Below the pieces are notes generated by a model. That model ran no database searches and was not told the DNA's origin. It was given only the letters and a program-made list of their open reading frames with translations. The translations under genes were made by a program, and so were the position numbers. Positions 22,883-40,606 of a stretch of 64,000 bases of DNA are shown in pieces. The stretch comes from Dreissena polymorpha (taxonomy: Eukaryota > Mollusca > Bivalvia > Myida > Dreissenidae), in NCBI RefSeq assembly GCF_020536995.1, contig NC_068358.1:40561425-40625424 (forward strand), read 5' to 3'. Position 1 is the stretch's first letter. Each line of letters starts with the position of its first letter.

Positions 22883-24765
22883 CTATAAATACATACAATT
22901 CGACAGGTACATAGTTTTATCGAGCAAAACCATACAACGAATTCCTGGACGTCTTTAATAAAGACGATGCACAAAAATAGTGAACAGTTTTTCCAAACTG
23001 AAGACGAGAATCCAAGACATGTACTGGGTATTTCCTATTTCTATGGAAGATAAACACTGGTAGCGACATATGAGATCACGATACAATATCGAGTCTTTGA
23101 CAGTATTGCAAACCATTTTGAAGTCCTCTACATGATCTAAAGAGAGAGGAAAGAAATAGAAGCAACCTATAGCCAAATATGTTAAGCGAAAATCATGGCG
23201 CTACGAGTAGGTACTTTTCGACTTATTTCTGTGTTTAATAACGGGTATGCTTGTTAACACCGAGTGGTATGAAAACAGTAAAACGGAGCGCAAAACTAGA
23301 AAAGAATCCCTTAACTTAATTTTAATTTTCAACGTTTTGATCTCCTGTGTTCTTTTAAAGATATTTCAATATTTTGTTCTTGTTTTTTTCGATTCATACA
23401 ACTGTACTGTATCCATGGTGAATGAATCCGAGAGGTACTTCCGTCATGAAAAATTATACTTTACTTTCTGCTTTTCATATCTCGATGAGGACATGTGACC
23501 TAATTTACGACATAATCACTTGTGAATTTTGCGTTATCGATATAGTTTGATCGCGTCGCCACGTTCGTACTTTAACAATTTCACAATCAAACAATCAACA
23601 TCCGGTGCTCATGAAAAGTGTCAGGACTAGAAGTTTGTATTACAGGAATCATTAAATTTGATTCATAAACCAGCATATAATAGTGAGTTAAGGTGTATAT
23701 AACACACTTGTAAGTTGTTATATGATAACATCCATTTCATTAGTATATGTACTATATTTACTTTAAAATAATCTCATTACGAAGCAAGAAAACATCGAAA
23801 CGATATATCACGATTTCGCCATTTGAAATAACGGCATAACGATCGTGCGAACTACACGTTTTATCTAATGACAACCAATCTTTCTTTCATGGTATCAATT
23901 ACGTTTTTGTTTCGTGAGTTTGTTTTTGACCATGCTGGAACAGCATCGTCTAAGGTATGATAACCATCAAAAAATTCTTCACAATGGCGACCTATGTAAA
24001 AGACCGAGCCAGTCCGATTGAGATAACTCGATTTTTCAGTTACTTCCCTTGGGCATTCGATTCTCCTAGCAGAGTTGTCGTTCGTGTTTCAACATTCAAC
24101 AAAGGCCGCCCCCATGAGAGTCTCGATTCAAAACTTTCTTACGGCATAAATTGGCTTGTTTCGCTATTTAGAAGCTGTCATTTATGATATATGAATTATT
24201 TATTCACTAAATCTCCGCTAATGACAACAATGGATGGAATTCGAAGGATATATTCGATGCGAATGGATCACTTTCTACAACAATGGCTTCGCCCATGAGA
24301 GACTTTATAACACTAGTGTCAAAACTTTCTTACAGCTTAAATCGGCTTGTTTCGCTATTTAGTAATGCAACAATAAATGGAATTCGAATGATATATTCTA
24401 TGTGAATGAAGCACTTTCTGGATCTCGACAGCTTAACAAGGCAAAACTGGCATACTGATGATACTGGTAATTTTAGTTATCAATTTAAGTCACATTTTGC
24501 TTTATAAATTTTGTTCGAGCATTTTGCGACTTATTGAATGGCTATGATACCCGAAATCAACATGTCGTATGGGATTTGCATATCACCAAGCTGTCCTGAA
24601 ATACAACATTAATTACAAACTCTTTACTCAAATTACTGGTTTGTATGAATTCTTTCTTCTTTCTATTTAATGTTGTTATCAATATAGTCCAAATAATTAG
24701 ACGTAATTTACCGTTTAGTCCATGTATATCGACCTATATTTTTATAGATGTAGATATTAATTATG
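22883..24765. other. No gene recognised; local tandem duplication at 24095-24410
   Basis: Two copies of CAAAACTTTCTTACRGC, each followed by GGCTTGTTTCGCTATTTAG, lie about 191 bp apart (24134 and 24325). Shared flanks include GCCCATGAGAG and AATGGAATTCGAA. Nothing coding is recognised. Confidence 0.5.
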
Positions 24766-24766
24766 T

Positions 24767-25260
24767 TAAAGGGGCCTTTTCACAGATTTTGACATGTTTT
24801 GAAGTTAGTCATCAAATGCTTCATATTGATAAATGTAAACATTGGATCTTAAAAGCTCCAGTTAAAAATCCAGAATAAAATTCTTAAAAAAAAAAGTAGT
24901 CCGCAGCAGGGCCCGAACCAGTGGCCCCCTTAGTCCTGGAGTAAAAACGCATTAGCCTGCTCAACTATTCTGCCAAGTATAAATGGTTGACGTATTTTAT
25001 ACCTAATATAAGCAATCTTCGTAGTTTCACACAATTAAACAACAACAACATAACTCTCCAAATTATTCAATCGTTTCGCGTTGCAACGCTTTATAATTTT
25101 TAAATCGTTAAAGATGCATATAATGGATATATTAGACCATGGTAAATGTTCAGTAATACTGTTTTCTAAAAATAACATAACTAAAACGAAAATTTGCGAA
25201 TCCGATACAACTTTTTTCAATTTTTGTCAATTTACCAAAACGTGAAAAGATCCCTTTAAA
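24767..25260. mobile_element. TIR element with internal tRNA-like promoter, family 1 copy 1
   Basis: The ends TTAAAGGGGCCTTTTCACAG and, inverted, TTTAAAGGGATCTTTTCACG pair imperfectly. On the minus strand it has a tRNA-like core around 24893-24985 with a B-box-like GGGCCC element. It is about 80% similar by eye to 52355-52875. Confidence 0.75.
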
Positions 25261-25975
25261 GTTAAAGTGATATAATGGGCATTTTGCACTGTTGAATTGA
25301 GCTGAAAAGAATTAACAGATCAAGAGAGTTAGTTAAATTGTGGTTACTGATCAATTTTCTGCAACTCATCTTGCTACCAGTTGTTTATAAAAATATATTT
25401 TATATTCGATATTCTTACGTGACCCACCCAGTCCTGTAAGCCGAAATGATCCGTAAAACAAAATTGTGTCTTTGTGTCGTATGAACGAATCTGCACTAAA
25501 ACTAAATTTAGGTTCAAAACGTACATGCATGATCAGTTGTCAAATGAAAGTACGGTCAATATTCAAATGCATTATTTTTCTCTTTCCGGGATATTGTTTT
25601 AGTATGTTGATGCTGCATTAAGATATAAGTGAATATGAAGTGCAAACACCAAAAATAAACACCGGTTGCGATAGACACCTTTAAACTGTTAGATGCCCAT
25701 AATATCACTTTAAATGAACTGTATCCCAGTAAAAGAGACATGAAGGCGATTGTGACCAGTTTAGATCCAGTTCAGCCTGCAGTTGCTTTAAAGCTGTTTG
25801 CTTAAGAGCGGTTTTCTGACAATGACAAATAGTTAAATTGGATACTGATTAGACTGCTCTTTTCCTGTGACCTGGCTTATTAAATTCAGAAGCCTGGTAA
25901 CAGTTTAACGTTAACTTCTACTTCGTACTTCCTACAGTCAATTGCTGACTATTACAGGAAGGCCTATTATAGGCA
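25261..25975. repeat. Unclassified interspersed repeat (partner at 28085-28400)
   Basis: It shares GTGTCGTATGAA-CGA-T-TGC and AAATTTAGRTTCA followed by CGTACATGCATGAT with the 28085-28400 stretch, in the same orientation. No ends are clear. The rest of the interval is unassigned. Confidence 0.45.
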
Positions 25976-26112
25976 GATGTGGACATTGTCGAGTCCTGGG
26001 AAGAACCAGTACTTGGTGTCTGTGGAGGAGATAATGAGATTGCTCCCCGAGTAGGGAGCGAACCCACGAACTCCCGATCGCTAGGCCTCATCCACTACAC
26101 CACCGCGACCTT
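25976..26112 (-). repeat. tRNA-derived SINE (bivalve type)
   Basis: On the minus strand: A box GGTGGTGTAGTGGATGAGGC, anticodon-arm-like CCTAGCGATCGGGAG, B box GTGGGTTCGCTCCC, and tail AGACACCAAGTACTGGTT. The tail is identical to that of the SINE at 50272-50425, which marks a SINE and not a tRNA gene. Confidence 0.8.
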
Positions 26113-26377
26113 AATGTTACCAATGTGTCAGACCAGGGCCTGGATTTTAAAATCTAGGACATGCATGGTCAGAAGATGTCATTTAAGATTATACATTTTT
26201 TTCAAACACATACAAATGCATACAAATGCATACAAATATAAATGGTAAAATGCACTAAGTCAGAAGGCATTTGCCTTAGCACACCAGGTGTTTCGGTTGC
26301 AATAGTTTGATGGACTCACTACTTGGATGTGTAGTTACATTATTTACAGTATATCAAACAGTATAATACTGTGTATT

Positions 26378-27092
26378 ATTATGCCCCCCTTCGAAGAAGA
26401 GAGAGTATATTGTTTTGCACATGTCGGTCCGTATGTCCGTCCACCAGATGGTTTCCTGATGATAACTCAAGAACGCTTATGCCTAGGATCTCGGAACTTC
26501 ATAGATACATTGATCATGACTCGCAGATGATCCCTATTGAATTTCAGGTCACTAGGTCAAAGGTTAAGGTCACGGTGACCCGAAATAGTAAAATGGTTTC
26601 CGGATGATAACTCAACAACGTTTATGCCTAGGATCATGAAACTTCATAGGTACATTGATCATGACTCGCAGATGACCCCTAATGATTTTCAATTCACTAG
26701 GTCAAAGGTCAAGGTCACCGTGACTCAACTTTGAAAAATGGTTTCCGGATGATAACTCAAGAATGCTTACGCCTATGATCATGAAACTTCTTAGGTACAT
26801 TGATCCGGACTCGCAGATGACCCCTATTGACTTTCAGGTCACTAGGTCAAAGGTGACGGTGACTTGACACAGTAAAATGGTTTCCGGATGATAACACAAG
26901 AAAGCTTACGCCCAGGATCATGAAACTTCATAGGTACATTGATCATGACTCGCAGATGACCCCTATTGATTTTCAGGTCACTAGGTCAAAGGTCAAGGTC
27001 TAAGTGCCAAAAAACGTATTCACACAACGGCTGCCACTACAACTGACAGCCCATATGGGGGGCATGCATGTTTTACAAACAGCCCTTGTTTC
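26378..27092 (+). repeat. Interspersed element with about 140-bp internal units carrying AGGTCA half-sites, copy 1
   Basis: The start GTATATTGTTTTGCACATGT leads into GGTTTCCGGATGATAACTCA units. Each unit has ATGAAACTTCATAGGTACAT and ends CACTAGGTCAAAGGTCAAGG plus TCACAGTGAC. About four units are present. The fixed 3' end (CACTACAACTGACAGCCCAT, then CAGCCCTTGTT) equals that of the copy at 29168-29997. Confidence 0.85.
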
Positions 27093-28737
27093 AAAAATGT
27101 TTTAATGTAGTATTCTTATATTGATATTTACAAAATTGATGCATATGAATGATAGACTTTACTGAAATCATTTTAATGATACTGAAATCATGACAGTGAA
27201 TTAATACTGATAATTATTTAATATATTTTGCTTGATACAATCATGTACATCTATATCAAATGAGATAATACTGTAACTTCAGTGATGAATTTCAGTGAAT
27301 TAAATTAAATCCAAAATATAAGTAACTCCTATATCTCTTCCGCAGCGCGCACACTTAAACATCCTGCTGTGTACCTATCCAGATCCAGATAAAAAGATAT
27401 GATACATAATTATGTATCATCATGTTGTTCAGAGGGGATGATTTTACCTCTGTTGTATCAATGTATTGTTTTACTTCTTTAATCAGTGTGTTTAAAGATG
27501 TATAAACATAGCTCCAGGGTCTTTGCTTCAGGCAATGAATATTTCATATCCTGATTTCTTTTTCTAATGGATATTTTAACTAGTTCCTACATTCAATACC
27601 GTCAAATATATGTTAAGTAGTATCTGTACACATTGGTAGATTAAATTTGTACATCAAATATTATTTTTTAATTGTTTTAAAAAGATATATTTCAAATGTT
27701 CATAGTAGATTAATTTAGAACCTTAGTCATGTCACGGAGATCAAGAGTCCGTGGTCATGTGGTAATTAAACATTTTTTAATATAACCACTTTTATATGGA
27801 GTCCTGACCAGATCTCAAATGCATATCCCTTTTCTCTGTCACCCTGGTCATTTCTTATCAAAATGGCAAATTATATGCAGAACCGTTCTTTATACACAAT
27901 GGTTGAATGAAAAAATTGACATCCTTTTCACATGGAAATTTCACTTTGACAGTCATGGAAAAAGAGCCTGCACAACACAGATCAAAAATACTTTTATTTG
28001 TGGATAATCCCATATCTTGAAACTCTTATGTGCATAAATATCTCAAGTCTTCATGAAATCAGGACAACAAAAATGTGTTTAAGTCCTTAAAGCGAGATTA
28101 TACGATTTTTATATGTGTTGAATTGTAATATATTGATACAAATATGTTATAATAACACACAATATGCAAGAAAAATTGATACATTTAAGACGAATTTCAT
28201 AAAATGCAGCAAATACAAATTAGCGCCCCGAGCCGATTGTGACGAAGATAATTCGTACATATTTTCCTACAATAACCGATGCATTCGTCTTTTAAGTAAG
28301 TGTTCGTGTGTCGTATGAATCGATTGCTGCAGGAATTTCAAATAAACCGTTAGACTAAATTTAGATTCACATCGTACATGCATGATATACATGCTAGCGA
28401 ATTCGGCTGTACAGCCTGTTTCGATTTCAGAATTAAATATCTGGCTTATTTAGCACTTTTCGACACATGTTCTTCTTAACTTTTATTTTAGCTTATATTG
28501 AAATATATGTATAATCAGTTTTTTACACATTTTATATTAATTAATAAATATTTGACAAGATCGTATATACCCGCTTTAATTGACCTGGCTATAGTAATCA
28601 GATTATTATAAGCTCAATTATGTCATATGCTTTGTGTATTGTAAACATACACACAATATTGCAGGAGCATGATAGCAATAAATAATAACAAAGCCATCCA
28701 TACTATACTACTAAAAATTTGAACGCATTGAGTGTAA
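27093..28737. other. No gene recognised; repeat partner at 28085-28400
   Basis: AT-rich. The 28085-28400 part matches 25261-25545. No coding exons are seen. Confidence 0.45.
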
Positions 28738-29110
28738 TCACACAACGTGCTCATGGTGAGCTTTTGTGATCGCTTTATGGCCGTCGTGAGCCGTCAACAT
28801 TTGCCTTGTTAACTCTGTGGATGCCACGTTTATATTCCAATCTTCATAAAATGTGGCCAGAACATAAGTCTCAATGATATCTTGGATCAGTTCGAAAATG
28901 GTTACAATTGGTTGAAAAACATGGCTGCCAGGGGGTGGGGCATTTTTCCTTAAATTGCTATAGAAAAACATTGTTAACACTCGAGAGGTCACATTTATTT
29001 TCCGATCTTCATGAATTTTGGTCACAATATTTGTCCCAATACTATCTTGTTATCTCAGGTCAAAGACTTTGGGCCTTTCAGGCCCTCTTGTTTGTTCATC
29101 TTACCATTTG
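28738..29110 (+). repeat. Bivalve-type interspersed repeat (GGTGAGCTTTTGTGATCGC start)
   Basis: It begins GGTGAGCTTTTGTGATCGC and has the recurring GATCTTCATGAA-TTGGTC theme seen again at 30000-31210. The minus-strand frame across it is a by-product. Confidence 0.55.
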
Positions 29111-29167
29111 AAGAAAAGATATCATTGCACAGATGTCTTTTACTTTTAGAATGTGTTATGCTGCATT

Positions 29168-29997
29168 TTTATGTGGCTTGTTCGGGGTATATTGTTTAGC
29201 ACATGTCGGTCAGTCCGTCAGTCGGTCCGTCCACCAGATGGTTTCCGGATAATAACTCAAGAACGATAGGCCTAGGATCATGAAACTTCATAGGTGCATT
29301 GATCATGACTGGCAGATGAAACCTATTGATTTTCAGGTCACTAGATAAAAGGGTAAGGTCACAGTGACTAGAATGCTTAGGCCTAGGATCATGAAACTAC
29401 AAAGGTACATTGATCATGACTGGCATATGACCCCTATTGATGTTCAGGTCATTAGGTCAAAGGTCAAGGTCACAGTGAGTCAAAACAGTTTAATGATTTC
29501 CGGATGATAACTCAATAATGCTTAGGTCTAGGATCATGAAACTTCATAGGTACATTGATCATGACTTGCAGATTACCCCTATTGATGTTTAGGTCACTAT
29601 GTCAAAGGTCAAGGTCAAAGTGACTCAAAACAGTAAAATAGTATCCGGATGATTACTCAAAAATGCTTACGCCTAGGACCATTAAACTTCATAGGTACAT
29701 TGATCATGACTGGTATATAACCCTTATTGATTTTCAGGTCACTTGGTCAAAGGTCAAGGTCACAGTGACTCATAACAGTAAAAAGGTTTCCTGATGATAA
29801 CTCAAGAATAGTAAGGCCTAGGATTATGAAACTTCATAGGTTAATTGATCATGACTGGCAGATGATCCCTATTGGTTTTCAGGTCACTAGGTCAAAGGTC
29901 AAGTTCACAGTGACAAAAAATGTATTCACACAATGGCTACCACTACAACTGACAGCCCATATGGGGGGCATGCATGTTTTACAAACAGCCCTTGTTG
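29168..29997 (+). repeat. AGGTCA-unit element, copy 2
   Basis: Five to six units of about 140 bp with GGTTTCCGGATGATAACTCA and GGTCAAAGGTCAAGGTCACA. It has the same 5' CACATGTCGGTC-GTCCGTC start and the same 3' end as copy 1 at 26378-27092. Confidence 0.85.
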
Positions 29998-29999
29998 TC

Positions 30000-31210
30000 T
30001 TATGTTGGTAAATGTTCATCTCGGTCAATTCTAGGTAAAGTTTGAAAGTAGGTCATATGTGGTCCAAACTAGGTCAACAAACCAAATCACAGAAAAGGTT
30101 AGTGAACACCCCAGAGGTCACAAATTTTCTTCCAGATCTTCATGAAAATTGGACAGAATATTATCTCGATGAAATAAAGTTTCAGTTTGAAAGTTGGTAG
30201 TTTGTCAAAAATTAGGTCATTAGGTCAAAATATAGAAAACTTCCTTTACCTTTCTACAGGTCACATTATCTTCCTGATTTTCATAAAAATTGCTTACAAT
30301 GTCCATCTTAATCAAATCAAAAGCTGAATTTGCAAGTTGGCCCTGTGCAGGCTAAAGCTAGGTTACAATTAAGTCAAATCATACACAAGTTTTTGACACT
30401 AAAGAAGGAGTTTTGGGTGAGCGATACAGGGCTATCTTGTTTTAAAACAGCCTGTAGTAAGAAAGGGAAGGTATTGTATTTGTTTCAAAAGTAACATTTC
30501 ATTGTTATTGGAATTAAATGAGCAATTATATGATGTCATAGTTTTGGTTATTTTGCTCACTTGTTATGATGTGACAAGGTGAGCTTTTGTTATCACTCTT
30601 TGTCTGTTGTATTTTATCCAAAGTTTATTGTGAACACATAAGATATCATTTTACAATGTTTAAATTTGGGTGTCACCTCTTTGCCAGATTCTTATGAAAC
30701 TAGTCACTTCTATGTCATTTTGGGTTTCATATTCTATCAAAAATTAGGGCACTAGGTAATATATAAGAAAAGGTCTGTTAATACTTTAGTGGTCACATTC
30801 TTTGATCCACTTGTAAATTGGTTAGAACATTATTTTAAATGATTTCAAAGTCAAGCTTGAAAGTAGCATATTCAACATTTAGGTCACAAGGTCTAGTCTC
30901 AGTGATTAACAGGTCACGTTCCAAAGTGGGTGATGTGCTTCCAAGCATTTGATCAATTACTAAAATCATTAAAATCTATGTTAACACTTACATTTTTTAC
31001 CTGATCTTCATGGAAGTTGATCAGAATGTTCAAATAAATAAAAGTAGGAACTCGGTAACAAGGCTCAACTAGATCGGATAGACGCAAATAGTTTGTTCAT
31101 ACTCACAATGCCTTTTTTCTAGATCTTCATGAAAAATTAGTTAACACCTCTAGGAAACAATCAGTTTCAGGTGAGCCACATTGTGCTGTTAAAGCTATCT
31201 ATGTATAGTA
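30000..31210 (+). repeat. Two interspersed repeats of the GATCTTCATGAAAATTGG type
   Basis: Repeated phrases AGGTCACA...TTCCAGATCTTCATGAAAA, TTGGACAGAATATT and TTGAAAGT. It ends at GGTGAGCGATACAGGGC (30417), and a second unit starts with GGTGAGCTTTTGTTATC at 30580. No coding content. Confidence 0.55.
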
Positions 31211-31975
31211 TAGATTGTTACAAAACCTTGTTAATCAATTAAAATAAATGAAAAAAAATGGCTTTCTAAAAGTTGTAGTCTTGGATGATATATTCCTCAA
31301 CTTATAATCTACGACAATCTTTTGAGAAGAAAAACAAAATTTGACTATTATTATACCCCAACATACAGTGATTGGGGGCTAGCACAGGAATTCTCAATTA
31401 TGTTCCTCGAAAAATAATGGGTTAGCATATTGTTGCTGTTTTATCCAGTTGTCTGGACCATTACTCCCAAAAGAATTGTAAGTTCAAATATGAGATATTT
31501 AGGTAAATAAATCTCATTAAAGGGAGTGCAGTGTCCAAGAACGAAAACGATTGCACCACAACCATTAGCTATTGACCTGCGGATAAATGACAAGCAATAA
31601 AAATTACACAATTGCGGTGATGTAGATTAACTTAAATGGATGCTTATTTATTTTATGCTTTCCGGTGATTTATACAGAAATATCAGTGAAATAAACTGGT
31701 ATTTCACTGTTTTAAACAGTGAAAATAACAGTGAAAATATCGATATTTTTCGCTGTTTTTCTGGGAAACTCGATATTCCACCGAATCCAACAAATATCCT
31801 CTATATATCCATCCTCTTCAAAAGCATCGTCAAACCAGTACTTTCAGTACTTTGATTTACATCACGCTATCTGGTAGCGCTATCCAAATCACAACGTTAA
31901 AAAACGATGCCACGAAAAGGTTTCCGTACTCACTTTAAGTTGCCATAATAGGTATTCTTAATTTGAATCAACCAT
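31211..31975. other. No gene recognised; CAGTGAAA-rich inverted motif at 31680-31760
   Basis: A local cluster of CAGTGAAATA/TATTTCACTG motifs with ATCGATAT at its centre. Otherwise unassigned. Confidence 0.4.
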
Positions 31976-32425
31976 TAAAGAGATTTTTTCACAAAATGTC
32001 CTAATTATTCCAAATTTTAGTCACCGATTAAAAAAACTATTAAAAAAAACAGGGAGCGAAATACGTAATGACGTTTACTTATAATGAAAATGCATCTTCT
32101 ATTATACGTTAGCATCATTTGAAATTCGGATATTTTCGTTAACTTTTGTTACCAAACATGGATCACTTTTATCAAGTATAAAATGTCTATATTCAGAAGA
32201 GTCTGGATGGCCGTGTGATCCAAGCAATAGCGTATTAATTGAAAAGGACGCTGGTTCGAGACATCCTGTGGACCATCTTTATGCCTTATTGGTCTCTTTT
32301 TTTTAATTCTATTCTTGTCATTATAATGGAGCGTTACTTTTCTCGTGGTTAAACTTGTTGCAATTTAAGGCAATTTATGACAAACTTAATAAAAATGCCC
32401 AAACTATGAAAAAGTATCTTTAAAT
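31976..32425. mobile_element. TIR element with internal tRNA-like promoter, family 2
   Basis: The left end TTAAAGAGATTTTTTCACAA and right end (inverted) TTAAAGATACTTTTTCATAG. On the plus strand, GGATGGCCGTGTGATCCAAG and GACGCTGGTTCGAGACATCC (32205-32275) resemble A and B boxes. It sits just downstream of the orphan exon of copy G. Confidence 0.6.
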
Positions 32426-32497
32426 CAGTTTGCTTATAGTTCACTATAATCAATAATATTACGAACAGAAGTGAAATTGCATCGGTTATAGACATAC

Positions 32498-32704
32498 CTT
32501 CAAGGATTCTTCATGATATCGCATCTTATCTTCCACGGATTTTGCATTTTTCTTTGCCGCGCTATAACCAATTTTAATTTTAGATAGCCTTATTATATCT
32601 TCTAAATCTTTCAGATGTGTTTTTAGTTCCGGATTATTGTTATGACTTTTTACAAAGTCGAGCTCTTTTTCTGCAGCTTGCGTTATTTTTTCATCAACAG
32701 GCAT
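32498..32704 (-). CDS. Orphan N-terminal exon of an E-type MIEAP paralogue (copy G)
   Basis: ATG at 32704 opens 69 codons ending at a good donor (TTGAAG/GTATGT). The peptide is helical and resembles the C-terminal two thirds of gene E's first exon: ELDFVKSHNNNPELKTHL, then KDLEDIIRLSKIKIGYSAAK and HEESLK at the same position before the same phase-0 junction. No matching second exon is seen within the next 9 kb. The nearest recognisable E-type exons are at 22788-22882, beyond a region full of repeats. It may be a first exon with a very long intron or a stranded remnant. Confidence 0.6.
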
Positions 32705-33017
32705 TGGTTTTTGTAAAGCTTCCAAATACAATTTTAACTAACTTTTTATCGTTTTGTTAAGTGATGTTTGCTTTTAGCTGTTTACGTTAAAACTAATTTA
32801 CTTCCTAGTTACCCCCTCAGTAACGATAACTCTGAGTTAACCGGTTAATCGTTACTTTGTTTTGTCGCCATGCATATATTCCTATCATAGTTATAAAGCA
32901 ACATATTAACATGAAAAAGATATGAAGATGTTAAATATATGCATAAATATACTACACGCATACCTGTCCAGTATCGGGCTTACAGCTTCTGAGTCACTCG
33001 TTTGAGCTACGAATCAT

Positions 33018-33468
33018 TACCTTACCTTTAAATGGACTTGTTCGTAGATTTTCGTGCATTAGAAACATGTCATTAGATATGTTTACATAAAATTCTACAA
33101 TGTTTTCAATAGTCTTAACTAAGTACAATAGCAGAAAACTGATGCGTGCAATACTGCTGGCACGGTGATTCGAATCTTGGTCCTCTGGTAGCAAAAACTA
33201 CCTCGATACCACTGCGCAATGCGGCAAAACATTACTGGTATCTTAATACTCGACGTATTTCCTAAATTAACAAGGAAAAGCGATACAAACACTTCATTAT
33301 TTTGCAATTTCGAATGATGTTTATGTGTTTATGAACAAATATTTTCAAAATATTTTAGCAAAGAGCGTTATTCCGCTTGTTTAAACATAAAGCGTATTTT
33401 ATTTTTTGAATAAATGACAATTATTTTGAAATCGTCGTTTTGCCAAACTGTGAACAAGTCTCTGAACG
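33018..33468. mobile_element. TIR element with internal tRNA-like promoter, family 3 copy 1
   Basis: The end TTTAAATGGACTTGTTCGTA and, inverted at the right, GACTTGTTCACAGTTTGG. On the minus strand, the tRNA-like core at 33155-33235 has B box GATTCGAATC-type. It pairs with 37628-38040. Confidence 0.6.
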
Positions 33469-34760
33469 GTGTTGTTATTTTAAATGTTTTGTATTCGGTC
33501 TTGTCATTTGCAAATTAAAGCAATGTCCGCCAACTTTTTTTCAACAAATCTGCCATAGGTTACTTCATTTGCTCCATGCTTGTTCAAATACTTACTTATA
33601 ATAGTAACGTGTCGATTTTTGTGAATATTTTTACACCGAGTTTATGTACATGTATCTAGTTTGTTTATGGTGCGCATTAATTTGTAGCCACCAAGTAGAA
33701 AAAATAGACTTTTCTGTGACAACATCTAGGGCATTGATAGTTACTTAGATGCTACTCATTTGTCTCAGAATTTACATTAGGCATTGCTGACTTCATCCAC
33801 GTGTAAATAAAGTTTCGGCACAGACAAGGTAGGTACAATTTACGTAACATAGACGGCTTATCTGTCTGATTGTTCCATCGTCTTACATAATCATTTTTTT
33901 TTTCAAACATGGCCGTGCAGAGGCTTCATTATGTGTAACATTTAATAACTACACGAGCTAAGGTTAATTAGATTGTTAAGGTAAATTAGATAAATTAAAA
34001 TAAAAGACTGACAAAGTGGATACTATGTCGTTGAAACACGAATAAAATAAATGGAGCGGCAATGTTCATTGCAAAAAAACACACTCGACTGGCAAGAAGA
34101 CCGTACGTACAAACATATAGGCTTAGCGAAAGCCTCATTGACTCCACACCTGTATACATGTACGCACTATTTATAACTTATGTCCCTCATTAAGTCGCTA
34201 ATTTAAAAAAAACTACGGTTTCATTTGATCGAAACTAGTGATGAGCAACCGAGACAATCACACCACGGTATTTAATTATTGGAAATACTAAACTAATTAA
34301 ATTAAACTTTTTATCAATATACTGCAGTAAAAAAATAAAAGTGTTGTTTTTTTGCTGTTTTTTAATACCTTTTAATCTTGTTTACATGGTTTTAAACAAT
34401 GGGTGAAACATATGCGATTGAGTACTTTTATTATGTTTCTAAAACAAAGCAGTTAGTTAATTCTTCTCCAGTTGAAACATTTCAATAACATTAACTTAAA
34501 CGGAAAAAGAAAGTGTGAGCTGGTATATAAGTAATTTGATAAGCCTCAAATAATTAGTAAGTCCCCGTCCGATTTTCCTTGAATGATTATCAGTGTGCAT
34601 ATGTCCATATATCTTACGATTATGAAAGTTAAAGCTTTACGACACACTGTTATTATAAAGAGTCTTAAGAAGAAGTCTGCAGTCAGACACAACTTCAAGT
34701 TCAGCTGTTATTATAAACTCAATGGACATGTTATAAATCAGGATTTTTTTTACTACGATC
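33469..34760. other. Intergenic, downstream of gene E
   Basis: AT-rich with no gene recognised. Gene E ends at 34762, and no clear polyadenylation cluster can be singled out in this AT-rich sequence. Confidence 0.4.
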
Positions 34761-34761
34761 G

Positions 34762-39787
<5,026 letters not shown>

Positions 39788-40606
39788 TTTGTTATGTGTT
39801 ATTTACATAAAGATCAATTTACAGGTAATTTACTTCCTAGTTACCTTAAGAGCGCCCACTACTCTGCTGTAAGAGATAAAACTTCGCGCTATGCGATCTA
39901 TTTATTGAGTTGTCTGTACAAATCGATATTTGACGTGTGTATTTGAATTTATGCGTAATTTCATTTTTGTTCGTTAGCGTATGTATCTAATCTCATATAA
40001 ATACTGGTATGTTAAAACTGAATTTCTAGGAGTTTATGTACATGTCACCTACTACTTTCTATTTCCACTACTGGCTATGGGAATCGATTTGTTGACTTAT
40101 ACATGTATAACATTTCGTTTCGTATAAGACGTTTATTATTATCAGACTTGGTTTATTTGGTCTGTGCGTGGACTGTTTTCAAGTATGAATGTTAATTTAT
40201 TTTGTCTTAAATTGAATATGAAATCAAAACATTTCAACAACCAATTGCAGTATTCTCCCTTGGATTGTGCGTTTGCAGTGATAAATACACGCATATATTG
40301 CGCGTTAATCCATTCAATGTTCAAATTAAAAGCAAAGCTAACTCATTATGTTTCTATCGAAGCGCGTTAAATCGTTTTACATTTTATTAAAAGTCGAGAT
40401 AAACAAACACAAAATATTAACTTGGTTTTTCTTGTTTTATTTTTGCACAATTATGTTTTCAAGTCTGCAGCAATTTTTAAGCATTTATAATAACTTAGTT
40501 TACAAGGATAACAACCTGTGAAATGTATGTGTATCTTCTTTAAGTTTCGAAATTATATGAGTGGTTTGGAGTTTGCAACTTCATTACGATTTCATAGATA
40601 TCACTA

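Noticed and set aside
26378-29997. CRISPR-like array
   Set aside because: Units are about 140 bp, diverged along their whole length and lie in an animal genome; they are units of an interspersed repeat.
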